From: Pseudomonas hefeiensis
Lineage (GTDB): Bacteria > Pseudomonadota > Gammaproteobacteria > Pseudomonadales > Pseudomonadaceae
Direction of reading: 5' to 3'
DNA: 64,000 bases
NCBI RefSeq assembly: GCF_030687835.1
Contig: NZ_CP117449.1
Span: 6,143,001 to 6,207,000, forward strand
Of this stretch, positions 47,596-56,369 are shown piece after piece (positions within the stretch are counted from its first letter, which is position 1; the number at the start of each line of letters is the position of its first letter). The notes under the pieces are model-generated. The model had not been told where the DNA came from, ran no database searches, and worked only from the letters and a program-made list of their open reading frames with translations. The position numbers and the translations under genes are program-made.

Positions 47596-48666
47596 ATGAA
47601 AATGCCCAAGCTTCAGCCTGCCGATTATCTCCAAGGGTGCGCTAGTTTCCTAGCCTGCCTTAAGCCATTCATGCACTTGCGGGAGACCTCCCAGGGCATT
47701 GAGTGTGAGATGACTCTGGCTAATGGCCAGCCTGTAGTGGTCACCGGCAAGGACGAGCCGCACCTGCTGCTTGGCTTGATGTCCGTACTCGTCGAACTGA
47801 TTCCAGCTGACGAACGGTCAGCGATGCCACCTGTCTCACGCACAGTGCCTGCGGATAAGCAGACTTTGGAGGCGACCATGCAACCTACCGCTACTACCAA
47901 AATCACCGATGAACGAACCCAAGCTGCCCGCTTGCAAATTGGTTTAACTACCAAGGTCTCGCTTCACGAATTGGTAAGACGCGTAGCAAAACGCCGTGGG
48001 GTATCGCTGTCGATCGCTGCGCGAGATCTGGTGCAGGACGGGCTGACCCGGTTCGATAAAGAATCAAGGACAGTAGACCCTTCGGAACTGCTGACTGATT
48101 ACGAGCGCACTGCCAATGATTACGAAGGTGCCGATTCGGAGAGTTGGATTATCCGGGCTGACAGGCGTCTGGTGATGAGAACGCGTTTACGCGCAGGTGA
48201 ATATGAGCGCTCGTTGTCATCATTCACCAACTTCCTTCTCGCCAACGCGTTGAGCCATTGCCCTCACGCTGCCGCTGTGCGTGAGGCAACGACTAGTTCG
48301 ATTACCAGTGATGAGGCTGTCGTAGAGGCTATCAAGGCGATCGAGCGGGTCAGTGGGGTCAAAGCCCGTGCTCTCGCTCCTCAGATCGATCTAGGTGAGC
48401 AACGCGGCCTGACCAACATGATCCTTGGTGGTTCGGTACTGGCGCCTGCGCGAGTCCTGGCGAAGCTGGCCGTCGTTCTGAAAAAGCCTTTGGACGTTGT
48501 GTCGGTAGCCTTGGAGCGTCGGTTCGCCACCCAATGCGTTCCAGCTTTCAAAGCGACTGATGGAAAACCCACCGTGCAAGCGGAACGCAAGGCGTGGAGT
48601 GTCGCAGTCAAAGAGCTTCAGCTGCCGGCTGAGGAACAAGAGCGTCTCCTGAACCTAGAGGGCTAA
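47596..48666 (+). CDS. Putative regulator, first gene of the ImmA/IrrE-helicase operon
   Basis: The 356-residue protein has two regions that look like DNA-binding folds: residues about 112-155 (TKVSLHELVRRVAKRRGVSL ... ARDLV), ribbon-helix-helix-like, and residues about 272-310 (NMILGGSVLAPARVLAKLAVV), which reads like an XRE helix-turn-helix followed by a KKPLDVVSVAL helix. ImmA/IrrE proteases commonly cleave an XRE repressor encoded beside them; this would be that partner. Its stop lies three bases before the next GTG. Family is not confirmed. Confidence 0.55.
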   Translation: MKMPKLQPADYLQGCASFLACLKPFMHLRETSQGIECEMTLANGQPVVVTGKDEPHLLLGLMSVLVELIPADERSAMPPVSRTVPADKQTLEATMQPTATTKITDERTQAARLQIGLTTKVSLHELVRRVAKRRGVSLSIAARDLVQDGLTRFDKESRTVDPSELLTDYERTANDYEGADSESWIIRADRRLVMRTRLRAGEYERSLSSFTNFLLANALSHCPHAAAVREATTSSITSDEAVVEAIKAIERVSGVKARALAPQIDLGEQRGLTNMILGGSVLAPARVLAKLAVVLKKPLDVVSVALERRFATQCVPAFKATDGKPTVQAERKAWSVAVKELQLPAEEQERLLNLEG

Positions 48667-48668
48667 GT

Positions 48669-51600
48669 GTGAATCCGTTCGACCGGGCACGTCGGCAAGC
48701 ATTCGAAACCCGAGAAGCCCTGGTCGGATTGGCCGCTTCTCTAGGTGGCGTCAGCTCCTCTGAGCTCTTGGCTCATGTTGAGGACACGCTCGAAATCGCG
48801 ATTGAGCGCTTACCTTTCGGGCACCCAGAGTTGGGTGGCGGCAGCGGGGTGCTCAAGCGAGAAATTCAAACTATCTACATCCGCAACGACGTGTCTCCAG
48901 GAGAAACGGCCTATCTCATCGCCCATGAGTTGGGTCACTGGTATCTCGACGGCGATCGCCCCGCACAGACGGTCGCTCATCTGACCAGCATGACGGATTC
49001 CTATGGGAGCCAGGCTACGGTGGCGGTAGAAGCATACGGTGCTCGTGAACGCTTGGAGCTTCAAGCCAACGTTTTTGCCCGTGAGCTTCTGCTACCCCGT
49101 GGTGTCGCAAGCCAACTGTTCCATGGCGGTAATGGTGCCACGGTCATCGCGGTCACTCTGGAGGTACCGCTGGAGATCGTTCGTCTTCAGCTATTCGACG
49201 GCATTTTGCTCCCCATATTGCCTCCTGCTCCACCTCCTCCTCTGCCGCTTATGACGCAGGGACAGCACGACGCTGCTACCGCGTCCGAAACCTTCGTCAA
49301 CGTTGTTGCCGGGCCGGGTACTGGTAAAACGACGACACTGATCCATCGCATCAAGCACCTGGTCGAGCGCGGTATCCCTCCCAGCCAAATCTTGGTGCTG
49401 ACCTTCACGAACAAGGCGGCTCATGAATTGGTGGAGCGCCTGAAGGTATCTGGCATCGCCGGAGCCGCCGACGTGTGGGCCGGAACTTTCCATGCATTCG
49501 GGCTCGAATTCCTTCGCAAATACCATCAGATTTTCGGACTGGAGTCCGACGTTCGGCTCGCAGATCCGCTGATGCAAGTTCGCCTGATGGTGAGCACGCT
49601 GCCCAAGGTGCGGCTCAAGTATTACCTGAGACTACAGAACCCGTACGATTGGTTACCTGGCGTTCTTGGCCATATCAAACGTCTCAAGGAAGAATGCCTC
49701 ACGGTTGCCGACTACCGAGCACGTCTGGCTGCACTGCCGCCCTGCGAGCCCGATGTAGCCAATGAGCGCGAAGACATCGCCACCCTGTTTGAAGCCTACG
49801 AAACAGCAATGCGAGCTGAGCATCTGGTCGACTACGTTGACCTCATTGCCCTCCCTGCATCCCAGGCCAAGCGGGATCGGACAAGCGTTGCTCAGTACAT
49901 CGACCATTTCTCGCACGTACTAGTGGACGAATATCAGGATGTCACCGAGGTGATGGTCGACCTCCTTCGGCAATTGGCTCTCAATGCTCAATCGTTCTGG
50001 GTCGTTGGTGACGTGCGCCAAGCCATCCACCATTGGCGAGGCGCATCGATCCGTAGCTTGATGCACTTCGACGCCACGTTCCTGAGCACCATTCCAGGAG
50101 CAACGGTGCGCCGCTACGCCCTCGACCTGAATCGGCGAAGCACCCCTGAGATCTTGGAGCTATTTTCCTGCGCAGGCATCCATCATGCACTGAATGACCG
50201 GATGCCTCTGGAACCAGTCACGGCGTATCGTCCCTCGATCGGGGTCATACCTACCCTCTATGAATGCGACTCCAAGCCCTCCCAAGCCGTCACCATCGCT
50301 CAGCGCATTGATGGGCTGGTGCAGAGGGGTGTCCCGTACAGGGATCAAGTCGTGATCAGCCGCAAATCGGCAAACGTTGAGCAAATTGTTGAAGCGCTTG
50401 AAAACCTGAATGTGCCAGTGCTGCACATCGGCGATGTCTGCCAGCGCCCTGAAATAAAGAAGCTGCTGTGCCTTATGGAACTGCTGTGCATGCGACAGCC
50501 GCGCTCACTGGTCGGGCTGATCTCTGAGCCAGCGTTTCGAATGCCACCCCAAGATATTGAGCACCTCATATTCCTGACCCGCAAAGGCGCAGGATTGAGC
50601 ATGCAGCGAGGCCGGTGGCTATGGCTGCCTACGCCAGGCCTCTCGCCCGCTGGCCAGCAAGCTAAGTCAAATTTGGCGTTGCTGTTGAGAGGGCTCAAGC
50701 GGAATTCAAGGCCTTGGGATTTTGTCGCCAAAGTACTGCTCGATCAGCGCTACGGTCTTCCAAACCCTGCTGATCAAACCATTCAGGCCCATACTCAGCG
50801 CTTGGCAACATGGCTGTTCGTCTATGCCGTACGCAATGGTGACGGAGATATCCGCCAGGCACGGCTTTCCCAGTTCCTACTTCGCGAGGAGCTACGCCGT
50901 AGGATCGGAGAAAAGCTAGGGGATCGTGGTTTACCGCCTGAAGCGCGAGTCCTGGATGCGGTGAGCGTTATGACCGTGCATTCCAGCAAGGGGGCTTGAG
51001 TACCCAGCAGTTCACGTCACCGATGTTGACGACGCGTCATACGGCGCCAATCGACCCTATGCATACGATGTGCGGGGGTTAGATCTCATCCCTCCCGAAG
51101 TTTTGAACAGCACTGGATCAGAGTTCATGTTTGAAGAACGGGTGGAGCGCAATAACCTGCTCTACGTCGCTCTGTCTCGGGCCCGTGATTACCTGTATCT
51201 CTATGAGATCAGCGGGTGGCCACGTCCAGTTCCGCTCAATCGCGCTGCTGCCACGAGTCTGGTTAAGCGCTCAGGGGTGAAGGTACCGCCCGCACCCATC
51301 ATGCCGGTGCCGTTGGCTAGCAGCACCGTGGTACCCACTGTGAGCTATGAGGCGTTCCAGGCCTACATGAGCTGTCCCCTCCAGTACCACTATCGCCATG
51401 AGCTAGCGCTCACTGCCGAGCAGGAAATCGATGTCTCGATCCGTGCCCGCTGGGCGATTACGGACATGCTGTTGGCCGTGGCGAGGGATGGCACTGACCC
51501 CAACACGGCATTCCAAGCCGCATGGGCGTTACACGGACTTCCAGATAGGGCAGAAGACCCTGGCTTGATGGATGATGCGATTGCTGCCGCCAAGCGTGGG

Positions 51601-51975
51601 CTGGTGGTGGTTAACAGCGTCGGCGGTGCCGTCGAAGAAGGGATGGTTTCCGAAGTCAACGGTGTGCGCATTGAGCTCCCTTGGATGCTCGTCGATAAAG
51701 GGCAGCTGCACTGGATTCGAGCTCAGACGGGAATCCAGTACACCCTCAGTCACCTACGGCCCATGATGCTTGATATCAATGGCTCTCGAAGGCCGAGTGC
51801 GAAGATCTACTCCATTATCACTGACCAGCACGTGATGGATGGCCCTTCCAAGCAGGCCGCGAGCACGTCCGTTTACAAGATGGCTCAACGTTTTGCTGCA
51901 GGTGATCGATCTGCTTCCAGGGGCCGGCATTGTGGGCGCTGCGCGTATCTGAGCATCTGTGCCAATATCCCCTGA
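48669..51975 (+). pseudogene. ImmA/IrrE metallopeptidase fused to UvrD-like helicase and PD-(D/E)XK tail (apparent one-base frameshift)
   Basis: GTG at 48669 starts it. Residues about 60-110 are an ImmA/IrrE-type domain with zinc motif HELGH (His86-Glu87 ... His90) and ELQANVFARELLLP. Residues 200 onward are a superfamily 1 helicase: Walker A GPGTGKTTT (215), VDEYQDV (from residue 419), GDVRQAIHHWRG, then SSKG. In the SSKG codons a run of five G (50990-50994) makes the frame stop (TGA 50997). Removing one G gives SKGLEYPAVHV and continues to 51975 with helicase motif VI LLYVALSRARDYLYL and a nuclease-like tail (SYEAFQAYMSCPLQYHYR ... CGRCAYLSIC) with four cysteines like the Fe-S site of Cas4/AddB. 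About 1,102 residues if intact. Confidence 0.75.
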
Positions 51976-52059
51976 TTGACCTCCGCGGCCCCGATTTTGA
52001 GTGGCTGGCTTGAACTTGAATAGGCTGTTCTCCTGTTTACCTGGCAATAGGATGACTAT

Positions 52060-52956
52060 GTGATAGGCAACATTTTCAACGTTTTTTCTCGAAGGAAGGA
52101 AAACAAGTCGGTGGCTAGAAAACCACTGACAGACGGATTCAGGCGTCGGACGCTCATGTTGCTGCGCGACGCAAATGGTGGAAGCTTGTATGAAACCCTT
52201 GAGTTTCTTCACGGAAAGCTGACCTATTTAGTTGGGCGAGTCCCGCTCACTCAGACCAAGGTTGACTCAATTGTGGAGGACGCCATGCAGTTCCTCCGAA
52301 CGTGCAGTGACGCTCACTTTCTCGATGCTGTGGAATACATTGTCCACTCAGACGCACACCGTTGCTTGGGCGGCCAGCAAGAGAAGGTCGTGGAAAGGCT
52401 CAATGAATTTTTGAGTGTTGACGATCTGCCTTATTTCATCACCAAGCAGATTTGGGAGTCGTGGCAGAGTGACGACTTTGGCGGCCAATCCATTCGGTTG
52501 CTCGAAGAGTCCAAGGTGATTCCGAAAGACAGCCAGGTGATTCATGAGACAGCCATCGAGCCAGCTCTTGAGCTGCTTCGGCAGCCCGCCTTCCGCCATG
52601 CCAATGCTGAATTCATGGCTGCGCTAGAGGACTACAGGCACCAGAAATTCGGAGACTGTGTCACCAAGTGCAACTCCAGTTACGAAAGCGTGATGAAGGT
52701 GATTTGTGGCCAGAAGGGCTTCGGGTATACCCAGGGCGATACCACCTCGAAGCTCTTGAGAACGATCATGGGGCAGACTCAAATGGATAGCTTTTGGGAG
52801 TCGCCACTGCTGATCGTGGGCACTCTCCGTAACAAGCTTGGCTCTGCCCACGGAGCAGGAGAAAAGGCGAAGGTAGTGCCCGAGCATGTGGCAAAGTACG
52901 CGCTCAACGTGACAGCATCCGCCATGGTGTTCCTAAATGACCAGGCTTATAAGTAG
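52060..52956 (+). CDS. Abi_C (abortive-infection) protein with N-terminal helical domain
   Basis: A GTG at 52060 with AGGA upstream gives 298 residues. The C-terminal third is clearly the Abi_C domain (PF14355 type): ALEDYRHQKFGDCVTKCNSS, a motif LRNKLGSAHGAG, and HVAKYALNVTASAMVFL. The N-terminus (SVARKPLTDGFRRRTLMLLRD) resembles AbiJ-type N-terminal domains. It starts 84 bases after the helicase gene, likely same operon. Effector (HEPN-like RNase) is the likely role. Confidence 0.72.
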   Translation: MIGNIFNVFSRRKENKSVARKPLTDGFRRRTLMLLRDANGGSLYETLEFLHGKLTYLVGRVPLTQTKVDSIVEDAMQFLRTCSDAHFLDAVEYIVHSDAHRCLGGQQEKVVERLNEFLSVDDLPYFITKQIWESWQSDDFGGQSIRLLEESKVIPKDSQVIHETAIEPALELLRQPAFRHANAEFMAALEDYRHQKFGDCVTKCNSSYESVMKVICGQKGFGYTQGDTTSKLLRTIMGQTQMDSFWESPLLIVGTLRNKLGSAHGAGEKAKVVPEHVAKYALNVTASAMVFLNDQAYK

Positions 52957-53010
52957 GATCTGATTTTTCCAATACACAAACCCGAAATATCACTTGCGCA
53001 AAGGATTGTT

Positions 53011-54126
53011 ATGCAAAGTTATAAAGATGTTGTTGAGGATTACATCAAGCGGCAGATTTTCTCGGAAACTGGCGAAGCGTTTCTCGATCTTTCGATCCAA
53101 GAGGATGTAATCTATTCTGAGTTTGATTTTCTCGGTCGAATGCTGTGTCAGAAATATATAGAGGGTGATTCGAGCTTCTATCTATTAGACAGCGTGCAAG
53201 TCCAAGCCGCAGCTGTTCATGGTCATCAAGCGGTTTTAGTTTGTAAGGGCATGCTTGATCTTATATTTCGCACCTCAGCTATGATGGTGGGGGCAGAGCG
53301 GCGTCAGAAATCCCCAGAGGATGAATTCTACGAGCCCTGGGTAAACAATTTAAGCTACTGGTTTAAGAGCGCTGAATTCGATTGGTCGGATGAAAGGTAT
53401 TGGTGGCTTTATCAGGACGATTATAGGAAAGCTTTCGAAATGCTTGCCGAAGGCTTGTTTGTATTTCTTGTGTTGCATGAAATAGGACATCTCCATAATT
53501 TGCACGGGGACAGACGAGCCGGAAATTCAAAATCTGCACCCCCTTCCTCATCATCAAGCACTGATGAAGTCTTTGTGCATGAGGCGATGAGTGGAGGTGA
53601 GGCGATGAGTGAGGCCGATAGGCTGGCTGCACACACTCGTGAAATCATCGCAGATACTTATGCATTTCAGTTCATGCTTGTCGAGCTTAGAGAAAGCTTG
53701 CTTCCGGAGTCGGAGTATATTGGCTATGACGAAGGAGCGCTCCGCTCAGTGCATTTTGGCGTATGTATTTACATGGTAGCTTCCTTGTTCTGGGCGTTCA
53801 GCTTCCAGCGGCCAATGCGGAATGACACCCAAGAAGATGATTACCCCTCTCATCTTTTCAGACTGCAAAGCATTGAGGCTACCTCTCTTGAGCATCAACT
53901 GGCTGGTGGTAATAAAGAAACTTATGACGGTATGGCGCTCGGAATACAAACTTACACCCAAAAATTAATTTGTGCTGCTGGAGATGAGGGCTTTGTTTCT
54001 TGGCGTATGGCGGCTAATCTCCCAGCGAATCACGAGCACTACAAGAAGGTTTGTGAAATGACGGATGAGTGGTCAAATATTAAGTTTGGTGTGCGCAATG
54101 AGGATTGGCTTCGCTGGCCATTCTGA
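53011..54126 (+). CDS. HExxH metallopeptidase-like protein
   Basis: The 371-residue protein has the zinc motif HEIGH at residues 156-160 and the third-ligand region REIIADTYAFQF (Glu211-Asp215), the arrangement of gluzincin peptidases. Two hydrophobic patches flank it (FVFLVLHEIG and FGVCIYMVASLFWAF), so it may touch the membrane. It is lower in GC than its neighbours. It ends the operon that starts at 47596. Substrate is not known; a partner protease in the defence operon is inferred. Confidence 0.65.
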   Translation: MQSYKDVVEDYIKRQIFSETGEAFLDLSIQEDVIYSEFDFLGRMLCQKYIEGDSSFYLLDSVQVQAAAVHGHQAVLVCKGMLDLIFRTSAMMVGAERRQKSPEDEFYEPWVNNLSYWFKSAEFDWSDERYWWLYQDDYRKAFEMLAEGLFVFLVLHEIGHLHNLHGDRRAGNSKSAPPSSSSSTDEVFVHEAMSGGEAMSEADRLAAHTREIIADTYAFQFMLVELRESLLPESEYIGYDEGALRSVHFGVCIYMVASLFWAFSFQRPMRNDTQEDDYPSHLFRLQSIEATSLEHQLAGGNKETYDGMALGIQTYTQKLICAAGDEGFVSWRMAANLPANHEHYKKVCEMTDEWSNIKFGVRNEDWLRWPF

Positions 54127-54231
54127 AGTTTTGAGCAGGTAAACCTAAATAACCTCACCGTGCGGTGGCATCTCAAACGGCCACCTTCTGGGGTGAGGGA
54201 TAGGCGGAAAGTTGCCAGTGGCTTTAGCCCA

Positions 54232-54533
54232 AGATGAGGCGGTGGCTAGACCTCTTACAAGGAAAGTTGTGGTTATGACGTACATTAACCTGCCGAGTGA
54301 TCAGCAAGCTGCAATCAGCGACGTGGATGCTGTGCCTGAGGTGTTCGCGGTGAGACCTAGTCCCCACGGTGGGGGGTTGAATAACTTCAGCTGCAATTTT
54401 TGGCAGCCCGAGAGGCCGACACCCTAAATTCGAGCGAGCATCAGCCTAGGTTGCTATGGCCGATGTGAGCAATCGCTCGCGTACCGAGTCTGCGTGGGTC
54501 GGGGATCACTAGGGAATTCGAGCCTCAACTGAG
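54232..54533 (+). repeat. Direct-repeat copy 2 (internal deletion)
   Basis: It shares flanks and both ends of the open frame with 44485-45397, but the middle of the gene is missing. The deletion junction lies at a GATG microhomology shared by both sides (gacgttGATGag and ggcGATGctgtg in copy 1). Confidence 0.75.
54275..54427 (+). CDS. 50-residue protein, internally deleted paralogue of the gene at 44526
   Basis: The ORF reads MTYINLPSDQQAAISDVDAV and ends NNFSCNFWQPERPTP, fusing the N-terminal about 17 residues and the C-terminal about 33 residues of the longer copy in frame. It has an AAGGA before its ATG. It may be a decayed copy or a functional small peptide; it is the only clue to the correct frame of copy 1. 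Confidence 0.55.
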   Translation: MTYINLPSDQQAAISDVDAVPEVFAVRPSPHGGGLNNFSCNFWQPERPTP

Positions 54534-54542
54534 AATGCCTTG

Positions 54543-55013
54543 CTATGCATTCCTTCTCCGAGTAACCGGGAAGACAAATGGCTTTTCTTGAGTTAAATTT
54601 ATTTCGTTTAGCTTATATTTAAACCTAATATCACTACAACTAAATCGTCGAATTAGATTTTTCACTTCAGTATCATTTAGCTCGTAATTCCAAGGCTGAA
54701 TTATAGATCCACCCCTAACTTTATCGAAACCATACTTTTGCCCCAAGGCTACGGTGATAGTATTTTCAATTTCCGTAACCCAGAAACAATCGCCAATTGA
54801 TCTAAAAACTGCATGTAAATGAGTTGCTTTTCTCTTTCCCGTGAGGCCACTCTCCATATATTCGACGGCGCCCTTTTTCTTTAATTTAGAGTAAGGGCTT
54901 TTCTTACCATGGCTTCGCAGCCTTGATCTCAACCCCTTAGCTGTGCCCACGTACCATGAGTTCAGTTCAAGCTTCAAAATATAGATATACCAATTTCTAA
55001 TTTCTTCACTCAT
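54543..55013 (-). CDS. GIY-YIG nuclease-domain protein
   Basis: The 156-residue protein starts with the GIY-YIG core: WYIYILKLELNSWYVGTAKG then LRSRLRSHG near residues 8-35, with a conserved tyrosine, glycine and arginine. The C-terminal half is unlike known relatives. Solo GIY-YIG proteins are often homing or defence nucleases. It is lower in GC and adjacent to gajB. Confidence 0.8.
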   Translation of the reverse strand: MSEEIRNWYIYILKLELNSWYVGTAKGLRSRLRSHGKKSPYSKLKKKGAVEYMESGLTGKRKATHLHAVFRSIGDCFWVTEIENTITVALGQKYGFDKVRGGSIIQPWNYELNDTEVKNLIRRFSCSDIRFKYKLNEINLTQEKPFVFPVTRRRNA

Positions 55014-55215
55014 TTTCCGGGATCAAATTATGCATAACGATTAAGCTAATTCGTCTGAGACACTACCCGATTCGCACTGAGCGTGTCTATTGCAAGTGGG
55101 TTACGCCGCACGGCAGGAATAGGTTTGCTGAGGTCGAAGCGTCACATGCAGATATCTACCGGAGCGAGGGGTAGCCCAAAAACGTCCGCTCTTGGCCGAT
55201 CAGGGTCGGCCAGCG

Positions 55216-55282
55216 GACTGGTCAAATCCGACGCAAACGACTGGTCAAGTCAAATGCAAATGGTGGTCAAGTCCATGCAATT
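55216..55282. repeat. Three 21-23 base direct repeats
   Basis: The units begin ggtcaaatcc, ggtcaagtca and ggtcaagtcc, spaced 23 bases, ending in gcaaa or gcaat. Such multiple short repeats are seen at the ends of IS21-family elements, so this may be an IS end left behind at the 3' end of gajB. Confidence 0.5.
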
Positions 55283-56369
55283 ACTCAGCGGCGGCAGTTG
55301 GATACCAATAGGGGATCTGTGAGGCCCCTGGCTTATCCAAGACAATCGCCACGCTTTGCTCGGCCCGTGTGACCGCTACATAAAAATCGGCTGCGGATAG
55401 GGGCAAGAGATACTCCCCTTTGCTGATGAACTTGCCGATAGGTTCGGTTGGATAAATCAGCACGCGGTTGAAGGTTTGCCCTTTGGACACCCCAAAATTC
55501 ATGTAGTTGAGGTCGAACTCTGTGCCCGAGCGAATGCTGTTGCGCAGGCACTGGGGCTGGAATGTCTCAACGTACTGACGTACGTGAGTCTTCTTCACGA
55601 GGAAAACGCCGTCGTGGGGTGTGATCGCGTGATTCTGTGAGGTCGTTTTCGGAAACTCCCAGATCGCCTCAAAGATGGTGTCGGAAAAGGTAGCTATTGT
55701 CTGGCAGCACCTCCACGTGACAGAGCTGTAGTTGATTTCCAGACGGCCAGCTTTCTGCTGTTTTTTGAACCATGCAATGGATTTCGAGTAGGCAAAGGCT
55801 TTCTTCATCTGACCACGAGGATTGGTGGACAAGACTGCCTGACGGACATCTCCGACGAGCCGTATCTCAATGCGTGTGCCGAACAGCGCCTCCAGGATGT
55901 CCCAGTCGTAACCCGAAAGATCCTGAACCTCGTCGATGAGTATTTCGTCGTAAAGGCATTCGAGGCGTTGAATCAAGGCCCCGCCGCTTTGGCCAATCAG
56001 TTGGTGGGCCAAGCGTGCTAATTCTTTCCCATACACACTGTCCGACGAATCGAAAAAACGATTCTCACCGCTGGCATATCGCCCTGGATCACCTTCGAAA
56101 TTGAAGCCCTTGCAGCGCTTGCCGGGAAATGCAAACGGGACGAAGGGTTTGACGAAATGACGTATTAGGAAGCTGAACCAGCCAGAGACCTCCAAGCCTG
56201 GTCGCTCGCCGGCGTACCGCCTTACACGCTCGCGCAACTCGATCTGATTGGTCTGTGCGAATGTGATGAGCAGAACTTTACGATCGGCTGGTAATGCCTT
56301 GCAATGCTCCACTAGGCCTTGTGTCTTGCGAGCGCCCGCAACTGCCAGGGTCAGGTAATTTTTAGCCAT
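55281..56369 (-). CDS. gajB: Gabija GajB (UvrD-like helicase)
   Basis: I start at the ATG at 56369, overlapping the gajA stop by eight bases. The open frame extends upstream, but that part is inside gajA. The 362-residue protein is a small superfamily 1 helicase: Walker A AVAGARKTQG, ILIDEVQDLSG, LVGDVRQAVLSTNP, and motif VI YVAVTRAEQSVAIV at the end. In Gabija, GajB senses DNA ends or nucleotide depletion and activates GajA. It is shorter than the Bacillus protein (494 residues). Confidence 0.82.
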   Translation of the reverse strand: MAKNYLTLAVAGARKTQGLVEHCKALPADRKVLLITFAQTNQIELRERVRRYAGERPGLEVSGWFSFLIRHFVKPFVPFAFPGKRCKGFNFEGDPGRYASGENRFFDSSDSVYGKELARLAHQLIGQSGGALIQRLECLYDEILIDEVQDLSGYDWDILEALFGTRIEIRLVGDVRQAVLSTNPRGQMKKAFAYSKSIAWFKKQQKAGRLEINYSSVTWRCCQTIATFSDTIFEAIWEFPKTTSQNHAITPHDGVFLVKKTHVRQYVETFQPQCLRNSIRSGTEFDLNYMNFGVSKGQTFNRVLIYPTEPIGKFISKGEYLLPLSAADFYVAVTRAEQSVAIVLDKPGASQIPYWYPTAAAE

